From positions 310,001 through 374,000 of the forward strand of contig JAOBSW010000108.1 in NCBI GenBank assembly GCA_026214975.1: a stretch of DNA of 64,000 nucleotides, in the 5' to 3' direction. Below, one piece after another: positions 1-11,537 of the stretch. Source of the DNA: Gentiana macrophylla. Lineage: Eukaryota > Streptophyta > Magnoliopsida > Gentianales > Gentianaceae. Each line of letters starts with the position of its first letter. Positions within the stretch are counted from its first letter, which is position 1. The notes under the pieces are model-generated. The model was given only the letters and a program-made list of their open reading frames with translations, did no database searches and was not told the DNA's origin. Position numbers and translations under genes: made by a program.

Positions 1-832
1 GATGTCTGAGTTGATCTCTAGATGAATCCTTGTAAGTTCAGAGAGAAGGCTTTTCAAATTGACAGAGTTCCTGCTTGGTTTTCTTTTTATGATAGTTGTT
101 ATTATATGTCTGTCAATGCCTTCTATTTATAGCCTTGAGTATCCTTGATTTGAAATTCCGTCCGTTGGCTATACTAATGAGGGGAATAATCCTTGATTTT
201 ATTCTTGATTCCCCCTTAATTACATTCTCCTTGATTTCAGTGATATGATTTTTCTTCAAATGTATAGCAGAAAATCCGTCCTTGATTGATCCTCTATTGA
301 TTGTGCATTAAATGCATGATCCTCTGAATCTTCATCATATTTCAATTCTATTCTGATAGGGATTACTGTGCCGTTCTCTGAACGGTCGAGTGATCCATCT
401 TACTTTGCCGTTTAGATCATCCTTCACCGTTTTTGCCTTCACTTAGCCGAAAGTCAGTTTACTCTGCCGATTCACTGTTTCCTTCATCCCTTCAGTTCAA
501 TGAGAATCTTTGTACTTCACTGATCATTGGTTTGGGTGAGATCAATGTACACCATATTTGAACATTAAGTTTCATCACTTGAACCATAACTTAGACTCAT
601 CCAAGGTCATCACAAACTTCCTTGGTTATAAGTCATACCATTAAGTCTTCATTGCTTCTCTGCATGTACTTGGCTGGCTTCACTCTACCAACTAGTACAA
701 TACTTGTCTGACTTAACTTATACAATATGTCAGACTCTAAGTAAAGACTTGTACAGAGAATTCTAACTTATTTCAGGCTTACTATAACATCTAGTATGGC
801 TATCATCAAAACATAATAAAATGTTCCTAACA
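1..832 (-). mobile_element. Copia family F1 LTR, partial (cut by window edge)
   Basis: Read on the minus strand it begins at 832 with TGTTAGGAACATTT, the same start as the LTRs at 40655 and 45417. It continues with recognisably similar sequence to the left edge. The base after the terminus (833 onward) is gypsy protease sequence, not a polypurine tract. So 832 is an outer boundary: this is either a solo LTR or the 5' LTR of an element lying to the left. The target duplication would start ACTCC at 833; its partner is outside the window. No ORF here is credible. Confidence 0.85.
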
Positions 833-1768
833 ACTCCCAAATCAGATAAGGCTTTGTTTAGGCACACTCCTCCAATTGTCCATGGTATGAGGAAGCTCCT
901 AGGATCTTTACACTTTGGTGGCAGTTTCCATTGCGAAACTGCCGGGCATTCCTCGTTAAGGCAAATAGTCTCAAGGTCTAACAACTTTCTTTTGGTAGAT
1001 ATTTCTTCTTTCAAGAATTTTACGTACTCTGGCATTCCGGCCAGAGCTTCTACCAAGGGTATATTCACTTGCCATTACTTAAACATTTCTATGAACTTTT
1101 TATAACGCGCATCATCATTATTCGGTTTACATTTCCTAGGGGGATAGGGTAAATTAGCAGGATTAATAGTTACAGATTGTGGAGACTTACATGATGCCTG
1201 CTACTGCTCTGCCTGCTCGCCTACTAATTTTCAGATGCCTGATTAATCGGCATGGTGTCCCGATTATCACCCTTTCTTTTTCTTCTGATTCTGCTACGTT
1301 CTCTTGCTGACTACTTAATGATTCTTCCTGGATAGTTGTATAACTGGTCCAGGCAGTTCGTTTCCAATTCTAGTCATAATTGCATTTACTTCCTTCGGAT
1401 TCTTCTCAGTGTTGCTTGGTAATCTGCCCAGAGGATAGGCTGACACTTGTTCGGCGATCTGCCCCACTTGGTGCGACAGATTCTACACTATGGCTTCCTG
1501 ATTGGTCAGTCTTGCATCATTCTTCTGACAATATGTGGTGAATTTTGCAGTCAGTTCGGTCATGGATTTTGTGAGTTGATTGACCTTGTCGGTCACAGTT
1601 AAGCTCATTTTATCCATGGCTGCTTCCCAACCACCTGACTTGTTGACTTGAGGCATGAATCCCCCAGTCTGTCTTGGTCTCTCTCCACCTGTAGGATCAC
1701 TTAATATAAAAACATGGTGGTCATGAGAACCTGGGCGATATCTGCCCCTATAGGGATTTCTTTGCCTC
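833..1768 (-). pseudogene. B1 gypsy relic: C-terminal gag and start of protease
   Basis: Minus-strand Athila/Tat-type coding remnant. The gag tail (about 1700-1350) reads as a coiled segment followed by SNTEKNPKEVNAI, the usual gag C-terminal motif, with an in-frame stop at about 1487. The protease pre-domain (1068-833) reads PLVEALAGMPEYVKFLKE and ends at ALSDLG, just where the D-L-G-A-S active site begins. There the F1 LTR interrupts it. The piece continues at 16132 after Element 1 is removed: both sides match the uninterrupted B2 copy near 44070. The short ORF at 763-1068 is a protease/LTR chimera, not a gene. RT, integrase and 3' LTR are absent. Confidence 0.85.
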
Positions 1769-3308
1769 TGTTAAGGGTAATTTTGTACGGTTTATAACGC
1801 TGTATTTTATGATAATTTCCCCCATATTTGTATGAATTTGCATAAGAAACGTGTGTTTAATGAAAATATTGAGTAAATGATATTTTAAAAGAGTTAACCG
1901 CAAAATATGTTGATTTATGTGCTTTAATTATGTTTTTACGATTATTTGAGCGATATTACATTTTGCGATGTTTTTATATGATATAGATACATTTTTCAAG
2001 GCTCAAATGATGATCAAAAAGAGATAAGAGTCGAAATATAGGATGATAAAAGAGATAATGAAGGAATTGACGGGAAGAAAAGAGATAAAGATCAAAGAAA
2101 TCAAGATTCGATCGTTTGGACTGGCGTCCGGAATCTCCGTCCAGTGGACGGGCGTCTGATGAAGTGAACGAGTGTCCAGGGATGGGAAGTTGATTCAGGA
2201 AGTTTGGACGCTGGAGTGGATGCTGGATGGACGAGCGTCTGGTCATGACTCGGCTTCTATTGAAGAGTGGACGGGCGTTCACCCTATCCAGACGGGCGTC
2301 CGGTAGCCGACTTAGCAGAACTGACTTAGAAATCTATAAATAGGAGGCTGTTTCTCAACCCAAAACATACCATACAATCATTATTCAAAACCCTAAACCT
2401 AGGGGCGGCTTTAGGCTGCTTTTTTCTTCCTTTTTATTCCAGTTTTTATGCACTTTATTTTAGATTAAAGCTAGTTACTTTTTATGCACTGTTTCTTCAA
2501 AATTGAGTTGCTAAGGATGTTTAGAGGCTAAAAGCTTCATCAAACGAGAATTGTGAAGCCATCCAACAATTGTTGATTTCGTTTTCATCGATTATACTGT
2601 GAGTTTTTATTAAAGGTTGTTTCTTATTCGTGTTTATTATGTTTAAATTGCTCTTATGTCGGAAGATATGCATGTGTTGATTGTTTATTGTTGATGGAAA
2701 TCTTAATAAACCTTAGATCACCATGGATAAGAATAGTAATTTGAATCTATCATAACGGAAGTTAGTAGGTTTAATTGCTAGATTATAAACGTAAAGTTTG
2801 CACCTTTGGTTAGAAAACGCGTTAATCTTGCATTGGAAAATAATAGATTAACAGATGAACTTTCTAAGGAATTAGGGTTCATGTTTAGATAAGGTGAATC
2901 ACAACCTAGATAAAAACCACAATATAATCGAGATAGGAAATCAATGCTTGTTGGATAGGTGGATCAATCCTCGTTTGTTCGTTACACACTTGATTTAAAT
3001 CCCTAGAACTTGAATTTGTTTAATTAGTTTATTTATATTTGCATCTTAGATTAGTTTCGTTAGAGGTTCGCAACCCGTATCCTTCCTAGCTTTGGATTAT
3101 ATCCTCTGTCTAGTTTTATTTCCAGTTTGTTCTATTTGCTGTTTAGTTTAGTTTCGTGACATAGTTTAGGTTAGACAAAAACTAGAATCACAATTGTTTA
3201 GCTCCCCGTAAGATCGACCCGGCATTAACCACTATTACTACGATCCTTATACTTGAGGTTAACCGGATTATTACTTGTTTATTTTTGTGTTAATAAAATC
3301 CATGGACA
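1769..3308 (+). repeat. Element 1 5' LTR
   Basis: TG...CA termini, 1,540 bp, matching 14583-16131 along its whole length. TATAAATA at 2335-2342 is the likely promoter core, so U3 is about 1769-2365. U3 just upstream (2115-2305) carries several copies of the GGACG-NN-CGTCC near-palindrome, placed where regulators could bind. Confidence 0.95.
2335..2342 (+). promoter_or_regulatory. TATA box of Element 1 5' LTR
   Basis: TATAAATA, with the same motif at 15159-15166 in the 3' LTR. Followed by GC-richer sequence and then the poorly coding R/U5 region. The transcription start is inferred to be about 25-35 bp downstream. Confidence 0.7.
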
Positions 3309-3314
3309 AGTTTT

Positions 3315-3331
3315 TGGCGCCGTTGCCGGGG
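3315..3331 (+). other. Primer binding site, tRNA-Asp type
   Basis: TGGCGCCGTTGCCGGGG begins 6 bases after the LTR end. It is the complement of the 3' end of plant tRNA-Asp as I remember it. The same sequence occurs inverted at 27011-27027 in Element 2 and, degraded, at 17499-17515 in B1. Confidence 0.85.
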
Positions 3332-3907
3332 AACCGGACGGTTGTCTAGTTTTTGTTTTTCGTTTTTCTGATTGTTTTTGTTTTTCTTGTTTTTATTTCG
3401 TTTTAAATTCTTGTTTTTAGTTGATAATCGTTTAGGTAATTTGTTAATTAGGGTTTTAGTTTAGGGTTTAAGATTCTCTTGTGATTAGTTCTCCCCTCTT
3501 TGTTCTCTCTCTGTTTCTGTTTCTATTCTTTCGTTCCCCTTCTTTTCTGTTATTTTCTGCAAATTTCCTGTTTCTGTTCTAATTTTCCCGCTACCAAACG
3601 GGCGTCTGGGATATTGGACTCCCGTCCGCTGGAAAATTTCCAATTCTGTTCTGTTTTCTTTCATTTAAACGAGCGTCCATAAAATTTGGACGCCCGTTCA
3701 AGTATTCTGTCTTTCAGATGAGCGTTTGGACTACTAAACGCCCGTCCAGTCCAAATTCCACCCGGACGCCCGTCCAAGACATTGGACGTCCGTCTGGATC
3801 CTTTTTCTTCAATAATTTTGTTTCTTTTTCCTCTTTCCTTTTTTTTCTTTAGGTTTTTAATTTTTAGTTTAGGCTTTTAATTTCTTAGTTTTTAGGCTTC
3901 TTTTCAC
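3332..3907 (+). other. Element 1 leader with GGACG near-palindromes
   Basis: Pyrimidine-rich leader of about 0.58 kb between primer site and gag. At about 3595-3800 it holds at least six copies or half-copies of the GGACG-NN-CGTCC type motif (for example GGACGCCCGTCC near 3763). No coding evidence: the short ORF at 3500-3682 is T-rich leader. Confidence 0.7.
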
Positions 3908-5491
3908 TTGATTTTGGTCCGGTTTATGCAAACTCGAGTCAAAAGGACCGTTATTATACACCGACCCGAAGCGAACCGTAGTCCGGCCAAGCAGCGGATT
4001 TTCCGCTCTGCGGTTCTCGCGATGAGCCGAGCAAGATCTCGAAGATCAACTAGCAAAGGAAATCGCGATTTCGTGAATATGGCCGCTAATAATAGACGTC
4101 GTTGGCGGACTACGCCATGCCGGCGAAGTCAAAGTCAACCCGGCTATTGTTATCCCAAACCATTACCAAGACAAACCTTTGAGCTAAAGCCAGGACTTAT
4201 CCGGATGATGCAAAGACGCATCAATTTTTCACGGCTATCAATCGAGAATCCGCATACCCACTTACATACATTCTTAGAGATATGCGGTACTACACGCATC
4301 AAGGAGTAAGTGAGGATGATATCAAGCTAAAACTCTTTCCATTTTCTTTGAAGGAGAGGCTAAAGAGTGGTACACCTCTCTCCTCTCGAATCTATCACCA
4401 CAGGCGCGAACTCGAAAAGGAGTTCTTGAGTCAATATTTTCCACCTTCCAAGACGGCCCAGTGTTTAAATGAAATATTCACTTTCTATCAGAAAGAGAAT
4501 GAATCCTTCTTCGAATGTTGGAAGAGGTTCAAGTCTCTTCTTAGAAAGTGTCCCCACCATGGCTTGCCATTAGAAAGGCAAGTCAACACCTTCTTTAGTG
4601 GACTGGCCGAGCTTACCAAAGGCATGTTCAATAGTTCTTCTGGTGGGGCATTTCTGAAGAAAACGCCTGAAGAGGGATGGGCACTGTTTGAGGACATTGC
4701 AAGGTATAACTATGCCCCCTCTTATCAAGCAATCCAAGCACCTCCTCCTCCCAAGGTTGAGGAAGTCAATCTACAAAGTTTGATCGCCATGCTGCAGAAG
4801 CAGATGGCAACACCTAAAGTTTCCAATCCCGTAAATCAAACTTCTTCTTTTCCACAGAACCCTCAGGAGTTCAGACATGTAAAATATTTGTCGGACCGGC
4901 CATATGAATGGCCAATGTCAATTTAATTCCCCTGCACCTTATCAAGTGAATGCTGTTTATGATTATGGACAATACAATCAAGTCACATGTCAGAATTGTG
5001 ACGAGGTGGGGCACACTTCTAGATTCTGTCCTATGAACGGACAGAATGCTGAAGTGAATGCATTTTATGGCTAGAACAATCAAATGTTCAATCAGTTTTC
5101 TGGCCAGAACAATTCTCAGAACCAAGGGTTTAATCCATCTTCAAGTTTTAATTCGAATCAAAATTTCAATAGAAACCCTGGTTTTAATCAGAAACAAAAT
5201 TCAAAATTTTCTAATCCTACTCAAAGGTTCAATCAGAATTGGCCTGCCAATTCTAATTCTGCAGTCCAAAGTCGGCCCAGCCAGCCCTATGCTCCAAATT
5301 TCCAAAACTCTCAAAGCCCTTCCCAATCTACCAATCTTGAAGCTAAATTGGAAGAGCAAAATAGATCAATGAAAAATCTCGAGAGACAAATAGGGCAACT
5401 GGCGGAACAATTAGCTTTAGACCCCACAGGCGTTGCCAGATTTCGACTGAGAAAAATCCAAAGGGTGGTCAAGTTGCTCAAGCTGACTTGA
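3908..5491 (+). pseudogene. gag: Element 1 gag (frameshifted)
   Basis: Capsid/nucleocapsid protein of a Ty3/gypsy element, which would form the virus-like particle and package RNA. The N-terminal half (about 4180-4300) has the family signature FELKPGLIRMM with a conserved leucine-rich helix. The middle (4282-4926) has VSEDDIKLKLFPFSLKE and YFPPSKTA. The nucleocapsid (4988-5029) has an intact zinc knuckle C-x2-C-x4-H-x4-C. An Asn/Gln-rich tail and a short coiled coil (LERQIGQLAEQLA) follow. These blocks sit in three frames: shifts at about 4285-4300 and between about 4926 and 4988, plus a local shift in the capsid near 4345-4400 and a stop at 5072-5074. It is broken but recognisable end to end. 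Confidence 0.88.
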
Positions 5492-5917
5492 ACAAAGGCC
5501 CATGTACTGACCTCGTGCCATCAATTCAATACGGTAAAGAGGAGGCCAGTGCAATGAATCTGAGAAGCGGTACTCAAGTTAGTGGTCCTTCCCATCAGGG
5601 AAAACACTAGCCCCTCCTTCCATTGATAAGGCAGGAGGGGAAGCTGAGAACCTACACTCCCCTCGACTGCAAGAAAAGACTTCGGTGGCTGAACCCCTGA
5701 GAGGTGAAAAAGTTAGAGATCCTCAAGTGGCTGATCCCTTGAGGACTGAAAAAGCAAGTGAAAGTCAGGAGCTGATCCCCTGACTACAAAGAAATCTGAA
5801 AAAGCTGTTCGTTGGAAGGATCTGGAAGATAAAGCTGTAAGTGCATCCTCAAGGAAAGTTTTTTCTGAGAGTGACCTTAAGAAGCTTCCATTTCCACCGA
5901 GAAAGAGCAACATTCCC
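5492..5917 (+). other. Gag-protease linker of Element 1
   Basis: Low-similarity linker rich in Lys, Glu and Pro codons when read in the surrounding frames (repeated ADPLRTEK-like segments). It contains the usual gag-end residues MNLRSG near 5556 and several frameshifts. No separate gene is seen. Confidence 0.55.
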
Positions 5918-7765
5918 TTGATTGAGGACAAAAAGTACGAAAAGGTGTTGAACCTTTTGAAAAATACTCAGGTAAATCTTCCATTATCAGAAGTCTTGGT
6001 TGAGATGCCTAAGTATACAAAATTCATTAAGGATGTTGTGTCTTCGAAAAAGAAGTTATCAGGCATGGAAAGGCAAATTGGTGAGGATTTCTCCTTGATT
6101 AATTATGAAAACTTACCAATTAAAAGAGGTGGCCCTGGCAAGTTCGTACTTACAGTATTAATGGGAGGTCTAGTCTTCCCTAATTCTTTGTGTGATCTAG
6201 GTGCCTCTATAAGTCTTATGCCAATGTCTGTATGCAAACAGCTCGGTTTACAAAGCCTTCTAGAACCAACTACTATGAGTTTACAATTCGCTGATAGATC
6301 TTCCAAGAAAGCTTCAGGGATCCTGAAAGACGTTTTGGTTCAGATTGATAGATTTACCTTTCCAGTCGATTGGTATGTTTTAGATACGGAGAAAGATGAA
6401 AACGTCCCCCTGATTCTTGGAAGGCCTTTCTTATCTACAGCTAGATCCCTCATCGATTGCGATGGTGGGCAAGTGACTATCCGAGTTGGTGATCAAGAGG
6501 TGAGTTACAATGTCTTAAAGTCCATTCAAGTACCCTCTGGCCCTCCAACCGGCTTTTCCATTGATTATATGACAGATGATTTCACCGATGATATGGATAA
6601 GCAAGTCATGGATGTAGAAGCGGAATATGAGCGATTGGTTGATAATCTAAATACTCATGGTATGGTCAATCTAGATCAACTAGCAGCTGATTTTGAGGAA
6701 GAATTGTTGGAAGGAGAAGCTTTGGCAGTGGGACCACAGAGTAAACTCAGTGATATTGAGTTGAAAAGTAGAGATCTCAAGTCGAGTTTGGAAGACCCCC
6801 CTGCTGATTTGGTTCTGAAGCCGTTGCCCAAACATCTAAAGTTTGTGTTTTTACGAGAAGGCGACAAGCTTCCTTTGATTATATCTACCAACCTGTCTCA
6901 TTTAGAGGAAATGAAGTTAATGAACGTCTTGAAGAAAAATGAAAAAGCCTTTGGATGGCAAGTGGGAGATATCAGATGGATATCTCCGGATATCTGTATG
7001 CACAAAATCAAGACAAATGAGGGTGCGAAATGTGTCAGACAGCCCCAGAGGAGGCTCAACCCTCATATGCAGGAAGTTGTTAAAAAGGAAATTGTCAAAC
7101 TGCTGGACATGGGAATCATTTATGCCATCACGGATAGTGAATGGGTTTCCCCAACTCAAGTAGTTCCCAAGAAAGGTGGAATTACGATTGAGAAGAATGA
7201 GAAGGGAGAGGAAATAGCATTGAGGCTTGTCACTGGTTACCGAGTCTGCATCGATTATAGAAAGCTCAATGAGGTCACAATGAAAGATCACTTTCGCCTT
7301 CCGTTCATTGATCAGATGCTTGAGCGTCTGGCGGGGCACGCGTTCTACTGTTTCCTGGATGGATATTCAGGATACTTCCAAATACCCATAGATCCAACTG
7401 ACCAAGAAAAGACCACTTTTACAGGCCCTTATGGTACGTTCGCTTATAGGCGGATGCCATTTGGTCTCTACAATGCCCCAGCTACATTTCAAAGATGTAT
7501 GCTGGCTATCTTTGATGGGCTTGTAGAAAAGTGTATGGAGATCTTTATGGACGATTTTTTGGTTTTTGGTCAGTCTTTTGATGATTGCCTTGACAATTTT
7601 GATCAAGTGTTATCCAGATGTGTGGAAAAGAACTTAGTACTCAATTGGGAAAAGTGCCATTTTATGGTAGATGAGGGAATAGTTCTTGGCCACAAAATCT
7701 CCACCAAAGGTATAGAAGTTGACAAGGCAAAAGTAGAAGCTATCGAGAAGATGAGCTACCCTTAG
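5918..7765 (+). pseudogene. pol: Element 1 pol: aspartic protease and reverse transcriptase
   Basis: A 615-codon open stretch. The protease pre-domain reads LPLSEVLVEMPKYTKF (residues about 20-35). The protease has the active-site motif CDLGASISLMP (about 93-103) and the flap-end motif LGRPFL (about 167-172). Reverse transcriptase follows with VCIDYRKLN (about 443), LDGYSGYFQI (about 484) and the catalytic FMDDF (about 543-547). FMDD instead of YVDD is normal for Athila-type elements, so this is not damage. The frame ends at a TAG (7763-7765) inside the thumb/connection region. Family homology clearly continues in the same frame to about 7910, so this is a premature stop. It would copy element RNA into DNA inside the particle. 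Confidence 0.93.
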
Positions 7766-8340
7766 AATGTGCGTGAAGTGAGAGGCTTTCTTGGACATGT
7801 CGGTTTCTACAGAAGATTCATTCAAGACTTCTCCAAGATAGCCAAGCCCATGTCTACTTTTATCAAGGAAGACGTTGAGTTCAATTTTGATGAGAGAGCG
7901 CAAGCAAGCGTTTGAGGAGCTTAAGGATCGTTTAATCTCTGCTCCAATTCTTATATCGCCTGACTGGAATCTACCTTTTGAGCTTATGTGCGACGCATCG
8001 AACTATGCCGTTGGTGTTGTTCTAGGACAAAAGATCAAAGGGAAGTTCCAGCCTATCTATTACGCCAGCCACACATTGAACCCTCTCAAGTTAACTATAC
8101 TACTACTGAAAAGGAACTACTGGCCGTAGTCTTTGCTATGGACAAGTTCCGTAGTTACTTGTTAGGAGCTCAAGTGATCGTGTGGACTGATCACGCTGCT
8201 TTGCGATATCTGATGACTAAGAAAGAGGCTAAACCGCACCTACTGCATTGGATACTGACCCTACAAGAGTTTGACGTTCAAATTAAGGACAAAAAGGGCA
8301 GTGAAAACGTAGTAGCTGATCACGTTTCTAGAATGTTAAG
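7766..8340 (+). pseudogene. Element 1 RNase H domain (two frameshifts)
   Basis: The connection segment (REVRGFLGHVGFYRRFI) continues in the RT frame to about 7910. The RNase H then shifts frame near 7890 ([29 protein letters not shown], with the catalytic Asp of CDAS). It shifts again near 8090 to [23 protein letters not shown] and [10 protein letters not shown]. The catalytic Asp and Glu positions are visible, but in different frames. This domain would degrade the RNA strand during minus-strand synthesis. Confidence 0.88.
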
Positions 8341-10024
8341 TGATGAAAAGTATGATCCAGATGATATAGATCTTTACTTTCCTCTAGAGAACATTATGCT
8401 TATCGACGGTTGTCCTCCTGATGTTCCATGGTATTCTTCCATTGTAAATTACCTTCATGCCCGATATCTAGACCCAGAAATGTCTTATCAGGAGAAGAAA
8501 AAGGTCTTCTCTGATTTGAAATCTTTCGTTTGGGATGAACCTTATCTTTTTAAGATCTGTAAAGATGGTTTGCTTAGAAGGTGTGTTCCGGAATCTGAGC
8601 AACGTGATATTATTGAGCAATGCCACAGTGGACCCACTGGAGGTCACTTTGGTCCGTGGAAAACCATTGCTAAGATCTTCCAATCTGGTTTCTATTGGCC
8701 TACGATCTTTAAGGATACAGAATCTTTCTGTAAAGCTTGTGATAGAAGCCAAAGAACCTGTACTCTGACAAGGCGTTTTGACATGCCTTTGAAACCCATC
8801 CTGGAATGCGAGGTCTTTGATGTATGGGGTATCGATTTTATGGGACCATTCCCATCATCTTGTGGTAACAAATACATCTTAGTCTGTGTGGATTACGTGT
8901 CTAAATGGGTAGAGGCTCAAGCCACTCCTCACAATGATCATAAGACGGTAATGAAATTTTTAAAAAAGAACATCTTTGTGAGGTTTGGATGTCCACGTGC
9001 CCTGATCAGTGATGAAGGGACGCATTTCTGCAACCGACCCCTTGAGAAAGTTCTTGAAAAGTATGGTGTCCGTCATAAGACAGGCACACCGTATCATCCG
9101 ATGACTAGTGGTCAGGTTGAAAGAAGCAACCAAAGCATCAAGAAAATCCTGGAGAAGACGGTAAATAGTCATAGAAAAGATTGGAGTTTGAAGTTGGATG
9201 ATGTACTTTGGGCATACAGAACTGCCTATAAGACCCCTATGGGTACATCTCCATATCAAATGGTCTATGGAAAGCCATGTCATCTGCCTGTCGAGCTAGA
9301 GCATAGAGCTTATTGGGCTACAAAGTTTCTGAACTTTGATTCCCAATCTTGTGGAAAACATCGACTGCAGCAGTTACATGAGTTAGACGAATTCAGACTC
9401 CAGGCCTATGAAAGTGCCAGGATTAGTAAAGATAAGATGAAACTACTCCACGATGCTAAGATTAAGAATAGAGAATTTCAAGTCGGAGAACAAGTTCTTC
9501 TATACAATTCTAGGTTACATCTGTTTCCTGGAAAGTTGAGGACACGTTGGTCCGGTCCCTTTGAGATTCTCCAAATCATTCCTGGAGGCGTTCTAGAACT
9601 TCACGGTTATAGCAGTAAACCGTTTCGAGTGAACGGTCAGAGGTGCAAGCACTACATTGGTGAACCTAAAGAAAAGCCTTTGACTGTTCGTTGCCTCGAT
9701 ATCCTTGGGTGTGGTGTTACGCAAGTCGATGAATTTGACGTGTTTTCACCTGACCTATTTTCAGAGGATGACGGTAATAGTCAATCTGAAAAAGTTCTAG
9801 CTGGTAGTTGGGATATGGAAGAGTATTGGAGGGAGCGTCAACTGAAACATCATCAGAAGAATCAGAGGAGGAAGAAGTCAACCATGGGGAAGTTTGAACG
9901 TATTTGGAAAGCCATCACGGATTTAACCCCATGTGTTAAGTGCTGTTTCTGCAGCCACACTACTAATCAGAGCTTACACGAGGTAGTGGCTGGCAGAAAA
10001 GTCAAATGGTTTGATCCAGGCTGA
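8341..10024 (+). CDS. Element 1 integrase (domain intact)
   Basis: The best preserved part of the element: open from about 8090 to 10024. The zinc-binding HHCC region includes [12 protein letters not shown] and C-K-A-C (about 8640-8740). The catalytic core has Asp in WGIDFMGPF, Asp in [11 protein letters not shown] and Glu in [13 protein letters not shown], so the DDE triad is present. A C-terminal region with [21 protein letters not shown] is the usual GPF-type end of gypsy integrases, and no chromodomain follows. It would join the cDNA to the target with a 5-bp stagger, which fits the GCCTC duplication. It lacks its own start and would be released from the polyprotein. Confidence 0.92.
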
Positions 10025-11537
10025 GCTGTAAATGGTGTCGAGCTAACGACATTAACCAAAAGCACCACTAGGGGGCAACCTAGATATCATTTTTTAGTTA
10101 TTCTTGTTTTCTGCTTTAGTATTTAAGTTTAGTTTATTAAGTTTTAGCCTTACTAAGTTTTGCTATTGTTTATATCTGTCAGTTAGTTGTGCTTTCTAGG
10201 TATGGATTTCGGTGTTCAGCCAGAGGAGTTACCTTTCCTTAGGAAGATCCCACTCATTACTGTAGATGACGGACCGGGAGGGACCATTGTTTTGCACGTA
10301 GACTTCGACATTAGTACCCACGTCAAGACGGTCACCTATGTTCTCATTGTTCCCCGCTGTTCGGGAGGTGGAGACTTTACTAATGAGGAGTTACAGGTAG
10401 CTCTAGGACGTCCATACACAATCCTCAATGATCCGATGCTGACAGATTTAGCGCTAGTGCTGCAAGCTGAGCATTTTTGAGGTGTTGATGTAGCTGGTGA
10501 GGATTGGGGTTTGCAAGATGAGCATGACTTCCCTCCGGCGATTGACATGCTCCGCCGTCTCATTCGAGTGATAGATTGGTCGGCCATTTACGATGACTAG
10601 TGTTCTTAGGCCGTTTCGTCGAGCAAACGACGTAAAACAAAAGCGCTGAGTGGGAGGAAACCCACTATTCTCTATTTGTTTTTATTTATTTTCGAGTAAT
10701 TTTATGTACTTCGTTTGATTTTTATTTGTTTTTTTGAAGTTTTATTTAAGTTTAATAAGAGATGCAATTTTGAATTTGAGTTATATGGAAATTTTATGAT
10801 TTTTGCACCTTTTCCTGCTTGGACGCCCGTCCAGAAGTCTGGACGCCCGTCCGCCTTGAACAATTATTGGACGAACGTCCACTAAGCCTGGACGCCCGTA
10901 TGATATTTTCCCTCCAATCCTGTATGTGATTTAAACTCTTGGACGAGCGTCTGATAAAATGGACACCCGTCCAGTTCATCTGATTTCCCAGTGGACGTTC
11001 GTCCGGTCTCTTGGACGCCCGTCCAGCATCTGCCTATATATACTCCCTCAACGCATGAACTCTCATTTTTCTGAATTTCAAATCGCAAAACCGTTTCATC
11101 TCCCTCATTTTGCCCTAAAATCTTCAATTCTAAACCATTTTGAGCGATTCAAAGTGCTACAGGCCGCTCTTGATCCCCTATCTTTGATTTTCATAACCAA
11201 ATTCCCCAACACACAGTATTTTTGGAGAATCAGGCCCCATTCCAGTCCGACTATTTGGAGAAAAAATTCGATTTTGGAGCCCATTTTGGTGTTGTTTGGA
11301 CTCATCTTGATCACGATCAGCATCTCCTCACCTTACTCGGTAAGTTCATAACAACTTTTCTCGATTTGGTTCACATTTTTCTGAGTTCGATCTTTGGGTC
11401 GGCTCATTCACTCGAAATGCACCTTATTTGTTTCATTTTTGTTCTTGTTTTTGCTGATTGGTGCTGTGATGATGAATGGGGTTGTTTGGTGATGATTATG
11501 GTTGTGGTTTGTGGTTTGGTTGTTTTGAAATCCCGCT
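10025..11537 (+). other. Spacer between integrase and the extra ORF of Element 1
   Basis: Mostly noncoding. One 97-codon frame (10187-10480) starts MCFLGMDFGVQPEELPFLRK and matches no family I recognise; its position suggests a remnant of the extra ORF region. Near 10035 and 10617 are two related blocks with the pattern GTCGAGC(T/A)AACGAC. From 10821 to 11024 lies a dense near-palindrome array (separate entry). The rest is AT-rich with no gene evidence. Confidence 0.6.
10821..11024 (+). repeat. Array of eight GGACG-NN-CGTCC near-palindromes
   Basis: Copies start at 10821, 10841, 10869, 10890, 10941, 10961, 10993 and 11013. Five are exact 12-mers GGACGNNCGTCC (NN = CC, AA or TT); the others differ by one or two bases. 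Spacing is irregular, 20-50 bp, so this is neither a simple tandem repeat nor a CRISPR. The same motif recurs in the LTRs and leader of Element 1 and in Element 2. Confidence 0.85.

Noticed and set aside
10821..11024. Possible CRISPR array
   Set aside because: The repeat is only 12 bp and degenerate, spacing varies 20-50 bp, and the setting is a plant retrotransposon.
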